Below, piece by piece: positions 55,301 to 64,000 of a DNA stretch of 64,000 bases. How positions within the stretch are numbered: position 1 is the first letter of the stretch; each line of letters begins with the position of its first letter. The notes beneath the pieces were generated by a model, which worked only from the letters and a program-made list of their open reading frames with translations, searched no databases and was not told the DNA's origin. The stretch lies in NCBI GenBank assembly GCA_024867545.1, contig JANFNE010000008.1, forward strand, positions 248,001-312,000, written 5' to 3'. The DNA is from Phytopythium helicoides (lineage: Eukaryota > Oomycota > Peronosporomycetes > Pythiales > Pythiaceae). Made by a program: the position numbers and the translations under genes.

Positions 55301-57879
55301 GAGATAGTGTCAACTCCAGCGCATCCAGCGTATCGCTATCACGGAGAACCGCGAACGACGAGTACGCTTCGTGCAAGGAGTAGGCACAGACCACACGCCA
55401 CGAGCGGGTAGGGAACAGGAAGGAGGAAGGCGATGCCGAGAGGAAGGACGAGAACGAGGCAGAGACCGAGGCAGAGATCGAGGCAGACGCCGACGCCGAC
55501 GCCGATGCTGGACTTGATGCGGGATGCTGGACGCTTGATGCTTGATGCTTGATGCTTGATGCTTGACGCTTGACGCTTGATGCTTGACGCTTGACGCTTG
55601 ATGCTTGGCAAAGAAGAGATAGTGTCAACTCCAGCGCATCCAGCGTATCGCTATCACGGAGAACCGCGAACGACGAGTACGCTTCGTGCAAGGAGTAGGC
55701 ACAGACCACACGCCACGAGCGGGTAGGGAACAGGAAGGAGGAAGGCGATGCCGAGAGGAAGGACGAGAATGAGGCAGAGACCGAGGCAGAGATCGAGGCA
55801 GACGCCGACGCCGACGCCGATGCTGGACTTGATGCGGGATGCTGGACGCTTGATGCTTGATGCTTGATGCTTGACGCTTGACGCTTGACGCTTGACGCTT
55901 GACGCTTGATGCTTGACGCTTGACGCTTGATGCTTGGCATAGAAGAGATAGTGTCAACTCCAGCGCATCCAGCGTATCGCTATCACGGAGAACCGCGAAC
56001 GACGAGTACGCTTCGTGCAAGGAGTAGGCACAGACCACACGCCACGAGCGGGTAGGGAACAGGAAGGAGGAAGGCGATGCCGAGAGGAAGGACGAGAATG
56101 AGGCAGAGACCGAGGCAGAGATCGAGGCAGACGCCGACGCCGACGCCGATGCTGGACTTGATGCGGGATGCTGGACGCTTGATGCTTGATGCTTGATGCT
56201 TGACGCTTGACGCTTGACGCTTGACGCTTGACGCTTGATGCTTGACGCTTGACGCTTGATGCTTGGCATAGAAGAGATAGTGTCAACTCCAGCGCATCCA
56301 GCGTATCGCTATCACGGAGAACCGCGAACGACGAGTACGCTTCGTGCAAGGAGTAGGCACAGACCACACGCCACGAGCGGGTAGGGAACAGGAAGGAGGA
56401 AGGCGATGCCGAGAGGAAGGACGAGAATGAGGCAGAGACCGAGGCAGAGATCGAGGCAGACGCCGACGCCGACGCCGATGCTGGACTTGATGCGGGATGC
56501 TGGACGCTTGATGCTTGATGCTTGATGCTTGATGCTTGACGCTTGACGCTTGACGCTTGATGCTTGACGCTTGACGCTTGATGCTTGGCATAGAAGAGAT
56601 AGTGTCAACTCCAGCGCATCCAGCGTATCGCTATCACGGAGAACCGCGAACGACGAGTACGCTTCGTGCAAGGAGTAGGCACAGACCACACGCCACGAGC
56701 GGGTAGGGAACAGGAAGGAGGAAGGCGATGCCGAGAGGAAGGACGAGAACGAGGCAGAGACCGAGGCAGAGATCGAGGCAGACGCCGACGCCGACGCCGA
56801 TGCTGGACTTGATGCGGGATGCTGGACGCTTGATGCTTGATGCTTGATGCTTGATGCTTGACGCTTGACGCTTGATGCTTGACGCTTGACGCTTGATGCT
56901 TGGCAAAGAAGAGATAGTGTCAACTCCAGCGCATCCAGCGTATCGCTATCACGGAGAACCGCGAACGACGAGTACGCTTCGTGCAAGGAGTAGGCACAGA
57001 CCACACGCCACGAGCGGGTAGGGAACAGGAAGGAGGAAGGCGATGCCGAGAGGAAGGACGAGAATGAGGCAGAGACCGAGGCAGAGATCGAGGCAGACGC
57101 CGACGCCGACGCCGATTCTGGACTTGATGCGGGATGCTGGACGCTTGATGCTTGATGCTTGATGCTTGACGCTTGACGCTTGACGCTTGACGCTTGACGC
57201 TTGATGCTTGACGCTTGACGCTTGATGCTTGGCATAGAAGAGATAGTGTCAACTCCAGCGCATCCAGCGTATCGCTATCACGGAGAACCGCGAACGACGA
57301 GTACGCTTCGTGCAAGGAGTAGGCACAGACCACACGCCACGAGCGGGTAGGGAACAGGAAGGAGGAAGGCGATGCCGAGAGGAAGGACGAGAATGAGGCA
57401 GAGACCGAGGCAGAGATCGAGGCAGACGCCGACGCCGACGCCGATGCTGGACTTGATGCGGGATGCTGGACGCTTGATGCTTGATGCTTGATGCTTGATG
57501 CTTGATGCTTGATGCTTGACGCTTGACGCTTGACGCTTGATGCTTGGCATAGAAGAGATAGTGTCAACTCCAGCGCATCCAGCGTATCGCTATCACGGAG
57601 AACCGCGAACGACAAGTACGCTTCGTGCAAGGAGTAGGCACAGACCACACGCCACGAGCGGGTAGGGAACAGGAAGGAGGAAGGCGATGCCGAGAGGAAG
57701 GACGAGAATGAGGCAGAGACCGAGGCAGAGATCGAGGCAGACGCCGACGCCGACGCCGATGCTGGACTTGATGCGGGATGCTGGACGCTTGATGCTTGAT
57801 GCTTGATGCTTGACGCTTGATGCTTGATGCTTGACGCTTGACGCTTGACGCTTGATGCTTGGCATAGAAGAGATAGTGT
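49350..57879. repeat. Complex tandem array: 25 units of about 329 bp with nested heptamers
   Basis: Each unit has a constant part of about 235 bp (beginning CAACTCCAGCGCATCCAGCG), then a GACGCC/GACTCC hexamer run, a GATGCTGGACTTGATGCGGG segment and a 7-bp minisatellite made of TTGACGC and TTGATGC in varied order, closing with TTGGCATAGAAGAGATAGTG or the TTGGCAAAG variant. Unit lengths are mostly 329, 322 or 315 bp (13, 12 or 11 heptamers), with longer ones (385, 425, 446) that carry a second GGGAT(A/G)CTGGA block, and two of 326 from hexamer changes. Long open frames on the - strand arise because the heptamers contain no stop in that direction. No transposase is visible. Confidence 0.96.
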
Positions 57880-58240
57880 CAACTCAAGCGCATCCAGCGT
57901 ATCGCTATCACGGAGAACCGCGAACGACAAGTACGCTTCGTGCAAGGAGCCTTCATGTGGAGCACGTGGGGTGACAACTCCAGCGCATCCAGCGTATCGC
58001 TATCACGGAGAACCGCGAACGACAAGTACGCTTCGTGCAAGGAGCCTTCATGTGGAGCACGTGGGGTGACAACTCCAGCGCATCCAGCGTATCGCTATCA
58101 CGGAGAACCGCGAACGACAAGTACGCTTCGTGCAAGGAGCCTTCATGTGGAGCACGTGGGGTGACAACTCCAGCGCATCCAGCGTATCGCTATCACGGAG
58201 AACCGCGAACGACAAGTACGCTTCGTGCAAGGAGTAGGCA
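57880..58240. repeat. Four 95-bp tandem units sharing the core of the 329-bp array
   Basis: Units begin at 57880, 57975, 58070 and 58165. The first about 70 bp are the same core as in the long array (with GACAAGTACG in place of GACGAGTACG); the remaining 25 bp are new (CCTTCATGTGGAGCACGTGG). The last unit returns to the long-array continuation (GGAGTAGGCA) and then ends. The A variant is already present in the last long unit near 57615, so the short units derive from that end of the array. Confidence 0.95.
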
Positions 58241-59815
58241 TAGACCTCATGCTACAAACCGACAGGGATGGTGGACACTGGGAAACTGGGACGCTGGGAC
58301 GCGGGAATGCTGGGAAATGTGGACGCTTGGACGATAGGACACCGAGGTGCCGGTGCAATGACGGCTTGATCTGGACGACTGGGAATTGGAGAGAGACCGA
58401 AGCGACGAGACTGCCGGAGACAGACTGGTTGGAGATACTGGGCGTAGTGTGTCAACACTCTATCTCTCCCACCAAGGCGGGTGCTCTGGACATGTCCTTG
58501 TACACGATGAATAGTGGCTGGAGAGTGAGAAGATAGTGTTGCGGAGTCGGTGGAGAGCGTCTCCCGTGATAGCGCGGTCGCAGCTGAAGAAGAACATGCT
58601 GCTCTCCCATGACACCAATGCCGCGAACTCGGCGTATTCCACTGGCAGGCTGCCGTCTTGTTGTCCTCACCGCACACGGCAGCATGTCGTGGTAGACCCT
58701 GCGAGCCCTCGTACAGCAGCGCCTGTCGCCTCTCGGTCCACGGCTCGCGAGCTCGGACTTGAGTGGGGAAAGCGGATGCCAGGCGTCTCTTGATTGTGTC
58801 GTCGTGACCCGCCGCCATGCTGTGCCGCCAGCTTTATGCCCCGCGGACTCCTCGTCGTGGTCGCCGCCGAGACCGAGCACCGTTACCTGGACGACTCGCG
58901 CGAGGATTAGCTTGGCATGGCGTAGCTTGGGATGGCGAGGAATGCCTCGTCAGCCTGGCCCCGCCTGGCGCGTCCTTTCTCGACAATGGAGAAGAACAGC
59001 CGAGCGTACTTTCTCAGCTTTGAACTTTTGAAAGTGATCGCGAAGAAGGAGTTGCCGAGCTTGAACTCCAATGTGGACCACGCACAAGACACTGCCGGAT
59101 ATTGTTCAGCTCACTTCAATCTGCCGATGGCGTCGTCTTTGATCGAGTCGTGAGTGACTTGGGGGGTGAGTAGCACGCATAAACGCCTGCAGCTTCATCT
59201 TGTTCGAGCTAGTACGGTCCGCAACGACCGAGTTGAGCCATCGCAGTCGTGTTGGCCGGCCGCATAGCCAGTCACTTGCTCGAGGCCAGAAGCCTCACAC
59301 TACTCGTCTTCTTCTCCAACTGAGCCAACAATCGACGCCTGCTCCCTGACCGCTGCTGTTTGCTAACGCCGTCGCCTCGACTGCATGCTTCCCACAGTTG
59401 ACCCTCGATTGATGGAATATGCTGAGGCCAAAAAGTACCAAGCTAGGCATACGGCCCCCAAAGATTCGTGTGAGCGTGTTTCTCGCTGCGTTGGAGCTGT
59501 ATGGCGCGGCGTTCGCTGGCGTCGTCCGATCTCCTGATGAACAGGAGGAAAGAATTGTAGTGATGTTTGTCATTTTCACCAGCGGTGTGAGTTTCTGGAA
59601 GAGTTTGCTTTCATCCTTTTGACAGCAACCCCATGGCAAGACGCCACGGAGCCATGAATTCGAGCAAGTTGCACCATCAAATGATAAATTACTGAGGAGG
59701 AGGCGCCTACACATGCACGTGACAGCGCTTGGGGAGGAACGTGGATGTACTTGAATGTACGTGGACGGACGTGGATAGACGCATGCGGCTGAGAAGACAG
59801 GGTAAGGCAATCAGG
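58241..59815. other. Low-coding region with unrecognised open frames
   Basis: About 1.6 kb between the repeat array and the PH gene. Bases 58260-58340 have a loose GGGACGCTGGGA-type repeat. Several frames of 60-190 codons exist on both strands (for example 58252-58818 on - and 59419-59622 on +), but none shows a domain I recognise and they overlap in different phases. It may hold decayed genes or mobile-element remnants; I call none. Confidence 0.45.
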
Positions 59816-60697
59816 TCACGAAGACCAGAGGTGCCAGGTGAACTCCTTGGCGTACTCGAGCGCCTTGACCCAGAGCTCCGCGTCGACAGGTGTCTCCGCG
59901 CGGAACCGCAGCGGCTTGTGTCCGTAGAAGATGACCTGCCAAATAGTTCATGTGAGTGTGGAGGTCCCTGATACTTTTAAGCGCATACACGCCCGCACCT
60001 TGAAGTCCGCCTTGTGTCGGCGGTGGATGGCTGCCCCTGTGAAGTCGGCGAGCTGCAGCTTGATGTGGCCGTCCTTGCCCTTCTTGCGGTGCACGTGGAG
60101 ATGGCCCGAAAGCACCGACAAGTGCACTGAGCAGTCGGTCCAGCGTCGGATGATGTGGAAGACGGCGTCTTGGCGCAGCGCGAGGCGGCCGCGCGCGTGG
60201 TTGAAGACGATGCTGTGCACCTGCGCGCTGGAGCAGCGTGACATGCAGATGCTGGAGGTGACGAAAACTGCGCGGCCGTCTGCAGCATGGACGACTGCCG
60301 AGCTCTCACTGTTTCGCTCACCGCCGTCGTCCAGCTGTAGCCCGCCGTCGAGCCCGATCATGGCGAGCTCCGAGTCGTCCGAGGTGGAGGTGGAGGCGGT
60401 GGCCACCGAGTCCGCGTCGTCGCTCCAGCGCCAGTCACGCAGCTCCTGGCGCTTCTCATCGCCGTGTAGCAGCGTCATCTTGCCCTCCTTGGTGACGGTC
60501 ACGACCGTGAGCGGGCGCTTCCTGGCGCGCGCGGCGCCGGGCTCGCGCACCATGACCTGCCACTGGTCGTAGCCGTAGGCGCCCGCGAGCAGCAGCGCCA
60601 GCTCCGTCCGCGTGAACACGCACAGCAGCGGGCGCAGGAACAGCAGCACGCAGCCGGCCACGCCGCAGACGGCCTGCAGCCCACCCGCGGTCTCCAT
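59816..60697 (-). CDS. PH-domain protein with N-terminal membrane segment
   Basis: Two exons, 60697-59999 and 59935-59816, with a 63-bp GT-AG intron, join in frame to 272 residues. Residues about 8-42 are strongly hydrophobic (VAGCVLLFLRPLLCV), suggesting membrane insertion. The C-terminal half is a pleckstrin-homology fold split by Ser/Asp-rich loops, ending with the family's last strand and helix: KADFKVIFYGHKPLRFRAET, then AELWVKALEYAKEF with the invariant Trp. The final strand and helix exist only after splicing, which supports the intron. Lipid specificity cannot be read. In-frame ATGs further upstream (for example 60895) would add a 66-residue Ala/Arg-rich leader; I prefer 60697. Confidence 0.82.
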
Positions 60698-61099
60698 CGC
60701 TCGCGCTCGCCGCCGGTCCGCAAGTTGCCGAGTGGGGGGAAACCGCGGCCGCCGGCGCCGAAAAAGCTCGAAGGAAAGCGCGCTCGCGCCACCTGCGCCA
60801 GCGGCTGGCGGCGCTCCGGGTGCCACGCGCGCGGTGTCGTGCGCCGCTTGACGTTCCGCGGCGTCGAGGGCTCGCCGCGCCATAGCCAGCGCCATAGCGG
60901 GCGAAACGGGCGGAAAGGTCGAAAGATCGCGACCACTTGAATGCGTTTCCCCTGAGGATACGGACGGTGGATGGGTGGTGTTTAGTGACGATAGATACTT
61001 AAAGCACCTTGATTTAGGGACTATGCGGAGCATTGCTTTTAGACGCGAGAACGGACCAATGGGAGCGCAGCAGCGGCGGCGCCGATTCCGCCGCCAGTG
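60698..61099. promoter_or_regulatory. Divergent promoter, PH protein / SR protein, with CCAAT box
   Basis: 402 bp between two divergent ATGs. GACCAATGGGAG at 61054-61065 sits about 35 bp before the SR-protein ATG. An AT-richer stretch with GATAGATACTTAAAG near 60990-61004 is a possible core element. Assignments are inferred. Confidence 0.55.
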
Positions 61100-61881
61100 A
61101 TGAACGCGGCCGAGATGACGGCGGCGGGGCCGGACGACGAGAGCCGCGTGTACGTGGGGAACCTGCTGCCGAGGGCCAAGGAGGCGCACCTGCAGGCGCA
61201 GTTCGCGCGCTTCGGCGTCATCCACAACATCTGGATCGCGCGCAAGGTGCGTCTGCGGCTGCCGCGCGCTCTTCTTTCTCCGAGGGAAACGCGCTCACGA
61301 CCAAGCGGCGACAGCCCCCCGGGTTCGCGTTCGTGCAGTTCGCCAAGCGCGGAGACGCGCTGCGCGCCGTGGACGAGTGCAACGGCGCCGGCGGCCTCGA
61401 GATCCTCGGCAAGCCCGTGCGCGTGCAGTTGGCGGGCGAGAAGAAGCGCACAAAGGAAACCGCGGGACAGGCGGGCGACACCGCGACGCAGTGCGCCGAG
61501 AGCGGCAAGAACGACCAGGCGGCGGCGACCCCGAAAGTGTGTGAACGAAACGAGGGCCTGCGGCCGCATCGGCGGCGACGCAGCTCAAGTCCCACGCCAC
61601 TTCGGGGTGGAAGCCACGAGCGAGACCCGCGGCGACCCCGACGTCGCAGCAAAAGCAACAGCTGCAGCAGGAGGGGCAAACGGCGGTCGCACTCAAGGAG
61701 CTCGAGCCCTGACAGGAGTCGGCGAGGTCGCCACGGCCGCGAACGTGGCCGGTCTGCGAGCCTATCCAGGAGTCGCTCGCAGAGTCGCAGAAGGCGCGGA
61801 AGTTCCGACGAGGACAGTCGCAGCCGCAGCCCGAATCGACGTAGCCGCAGTCGAAACCGAGATCGTCACCGCCGTTCTTGA
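61100..61881 (+). CDS. SR-type splicing factor (RRM plus RS domain)
   Basis: Two exons, 61100-61246 and 61315-61881, with a 68-bp intron (GTGCGT...ACAG), give 237 residues. An RNA-recognition motif spans about 14-95: RNP2 RVYVGNL, then RNP1 GFAFVQF, which is created directly after the splice site, as in the SRSF3/SRSF7 group. The C-terminal 120 residues are Arg/Ser-rich with many RS dipeptides (for example RSRSQSRRRR). It is expected to bind exonic enhancers in the nucleus and recruit spliceosome components. The RS tail reads in the same frame to the stop at 61881. It shares the window with SLU7, another splicing factor, but is 43 kb away. Confidence 0.92.
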
Positions 61882-62586
61882 GGCTTTCGGTGACCCAGAT
61901 ACTTGATTCGCAGGCACGAAAGCCCGACAGGCTGTCTTGGTGGTTCTAAATGTCCAAGTGTGTGCGCATTTGCCAGCGCCATGGAACGCTGACGCCTGCC
62001 AGCATCAAGAGCTCTGAGAGGGAGCAATGTGACCTAGTTGCTGTCTCCTTCAACTCACTCATCCCATCACCTGGGTTTTCCCATTTCGACTGAGCAGCGC
62101 CGGCCACAGCGACGAACTTATCAATAGAATGGGGCTTCCAAACGACCTTCGGCGCCGGCAGAGCATTCAAGACGGGCGACAGCCGACTCAATTTGCAGCG
62201 ACGGACGAACATTCAACCGACACACGCACTGCGGACTCTGGAAGCTGAGTGTACCACCAAGCAGTACCACACATGGAGCACAGCACATCACCTCTCCATG
62301 CCGCTGCACGCCTTGTGATTGAATCAAAAAGCCGCCGGACGCCTCGCGATTGGCTGAAACGGCGCTTCGGCTCAGCTCGTATGGGTCCAGCGCAGCCTGC
62401 GTCGTTTGCGTCAGGTCAGCGGCTGGGAGAAGCTACGCCCTGGACCAGGCGTGCGTTCGGGCTCTGGCCCCGCTACCGGAGGGCTGCAGCTGTCGGCGGC
62501 CAAGTCGGGAGCTCACTTCTCAATCTGCTGCGCCGGGCCAAGCTCTTCCTCCTCGCTCCAAGCAAGCTCCCTCTCCAAGCTTCACC
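61882..62586. other. Intergenic region before the metal-transporter gene
   Basis: About 700 bp. An inverted CCAAT (ATTGG) lies near 62349-62353, about 235 bp before the next ATG. The frame of the transporter is open upstream to about 62350, without motifs, and is taken as 5' UTR. No other gene is seen. Confidence 0.5.
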
Positions 62587-63474
62587 ATGGGCGAAGGCAT
62601 CAACCACGACCTCGAAGGCGCGTCGCTCGGCACGATCATCGGCACTGGGATGCTGCTCGGCATCGTGCACGTGCTGACCGGCCCAGACCATCTGAGTGCA
62701 CTCATCGTGCTCAGCGCTGGAAGCTCGTGGCGCTCGTGCCAGTTGGGCATGCGCTGGGGCTGCGGCCACTCGGCTGCGCTCATTATCCTCACCGTCATCT
62801 TCCTCGCGGTCAACCAGAGCATCGACCTCGACTCTTTTGGCACGTACTGCGACTTTGTCGTTGGACTGCTCATGATGGGACTCGGGCTGTGGGGACTGCT
62901 GCACTACCTGCGTCTGCGTAAGGCGATCAAGGAGAACCGAGGCAAGGAAATCGCGCTCGACCACATGGAGCATGGTGGCGCACCAGTATCGCCAGCTGGG
63001 TCGGTTGACGCAACACCCAAGGGGCCATACCACGCACATGTTGAGACTCCTGTCATGAACGAGATTGAGGCGCATATCCACAGCCACTCGAACGACGACT
63101 CGAAGACGATCTTTTGCTTTGGCAAGTTCAATGCACCGGACATCAAGAATGCGCGAACGCAGAAGATCACCTCGTTCGGCTACGGACTTATCCACGGACT
63201 CGCCGGCACAGGCGGCGTCCTTGGTGTGCTTCCGGCAGTCATGCTGGACAGCTGGGGCAAGTCGATGGCCTACATTCTGTCCTTCTCGGTCGCGTCCATC
63301 TTCATCATGGGGGTGTTCGCCGCCGTGTACGGCGAGGTGACGGGCCGCGTGGCGCGCGCCTCGGACTCGCTCGTGTACCGCGTGGGCATCTTCTCGTCGC
63401 TCGTCTCGCTCGTCGTGGGTGTGCTCTGGGTCATCCTCGTCTCCTGCGGACAGCTCGATGCCGTCTTTGGCTAG
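62587..63474 (+). CDS. NicO/UreH-like membrane protein, putative nickel/cobalt transporter
   Basis: 295 residues, six or so membrane segments, no intron. The first helix contains GIVHVLTGPDHLSAL, matching the H-x4-DH signature used for metal binding in nickel/cobalt transporters. A second helix has GCGHSAALIIL, and the fourth has GYGLIHGLAGTGGVLGVLPAV, the paired small-residue motif of this family. Between them a soluble loop (about 118-190) is His-rich (IEAHIHSHSND). The ATG at 62587 follows CACC and gives a normal N-terminus. Similar proteins occur in bacteria and some protists; substrate and direction are not known. A vertical origin is possible; codon use looks like the neighbours. Confidence 0.82.
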   Translation: MGEGINHDLEGASLGTIIGTGMLLGIVHVLTGPDHLSALIVLSAGSSWRSCQLGMRWGCGHSAALIILTVIFLAVNQSIDLDSFGTYCDFVVGLLMMGLGLWGLLHYLRLRKAIKENRGKEIALDHMEHGGAPVSPAGSVDATPKGPYHAHVETPVMNEIEAHIHSHSNDDSKTIFCFGKFNAPDIKNARTQKITSFGYGLIHGLAGTGGVLGVLPAVMLDSWGKSMAYILSFSVASIFIMGVFAAVYGEVTGRVARASDSLVYRVGIFSSLVSLVVGVLWVILVSCGQLDAVFG

Positions 63475-64000
63475 CTTGGCGCCATCACGCTTGCTGAGAT
63501 TGCTTCAACGCGTCACTTGCAGCTGTATACAAGCGTCCGTAGTGCCATCTGTGAGTGTAAATTGGGTGCATGCCGATAAATTGAACGCGCGAACTGCCAT
63601 ATTCATGAGTTGGTGCCAGTCTCGCAAATTACGCGTGAGGCTGCTACAGCACCGACGCCGCCGTCTAACCGGACGCAACGTTCAACATGCAGTTCCGTTA
63701 CTTTCTCGCCACATCAGAGCCCAAGCCTCACGCGTAGCCGCAGCAGCATTGCATGTACCGTCAATAGCCTGCATCGAGCGCCTCCATCCAGTCGCTCCGA
63801 ACGACTGGACGACTCGTTCGCGCTCGCTTGGACGTCGCTGCAGTCAGCAGCGATTGCGTTGTTGAAGTGGTCGCTCGGCCACGTTAAGTTCGAGCGCGTT
63901 CCATCAAGTTCGTATTAGCCTCAAGCATCATCAGCGCACTTAACACTAATCATAAATAACTCAAGTCATCCAAAACGCGAACCTAGCGCTGCATGCTCAT
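63475..64000. other. Window end, no gene recognised
   Basis: About 525 bp downstream of the metal-transporter gene. Two overlapping frames (63419-63865, 63610-63918) have no motif. The final 80 bp are more AT-rich. Nothing is called. Confidence 0.5.

Noticed and set aside
49301..57945. Long - strand open frames (up to 341 codons) with 7-residue repeats
   Set aside because: A 7-bp repeat without stops on one strand yields the same 7-residue repeat in all three frames. Frames extend only where unit length happens to be a multiple of 3 (315 bp). This is a property of the DNA repeat, not evidence of a protein.
58252..59810. Open frames of 60-190 codons on both strands
   Set aside because: No domain, membrane pattern or family resemblance; overlapping phases. 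Could be decayed elements, but nothing supports a call.

Overview
The window looks like nuclear DNA of an oomycete (Phytophthora/Pythium-type stramenopile). The evidence is GC-rich dense coding on both strands, short GT-AG introns of about 59-80 bp, very short intergenic gaps, many head-to-head gene pairs, and a 7TM receptor fused to a tyrosine-kinase-like kinase, an architecture known from oomycetes. There is no sign of a prokaryotic or organellar origin.

Layout. 1-8564 is the right part of a satellite with a 124-bp unit (about 69 copies, running off the left edge). 9494-48825 is a gene-dense block: a two-box cyclin (+); a six-bromodomain protein (-); splicing factor SLU7 (+); phosphomannomutase (-); a 7TM-TKL kinase-DEP protein (-); a SulP transporter with STAS and cyclic-nucleotide-binding-like domains (+); a coiled-coil protein (-); a SAM methyltransferase (-); the peroxisomal AAA ATPase PEX6 (+); a secreted crystallin-like protein (+); an acetolactate-synthase regulatory subunit fused to a zeta-toxin-like P-loop kinase (-); DSS1/SEM1 (+); mitochondrial ribosomal protein bS6m (-); a possible phosphotransacetylase relic; a nucleotide-sugar transporter (+); a Cys-rich BTB protein (-); and the proteasome adaptor ECM29 (-), which shows several frame breaks. 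49350-58240 is a second repeat region: 25 units of about 329 bp, each with an inner 7-bp minisatellite, then four 95-bp units sharing the same core. 58241-64000 holds a PH-domain membrane protein (-), an SR splicing factor (+) and a NicO/UreH-like metal transporter (+).

The genes are mostly unrelated housekeeping functions (splicing, proteasome, peroxisome import, mannose activation, chromatin, mitochondrial translation and amino-acid metabolism) and do not form one pathway. Five divergent pairs share short intergenic promoters, some with CCAAT boxes. DSS1 and ECM29 are both proteasome-associated but not adjacent.

Splice sites were placed by eye from GT/AG signals, reading frame and protein-family continuity. 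They are consistent in frame except in ECM29, where the internal exon structure is partly unresolved.
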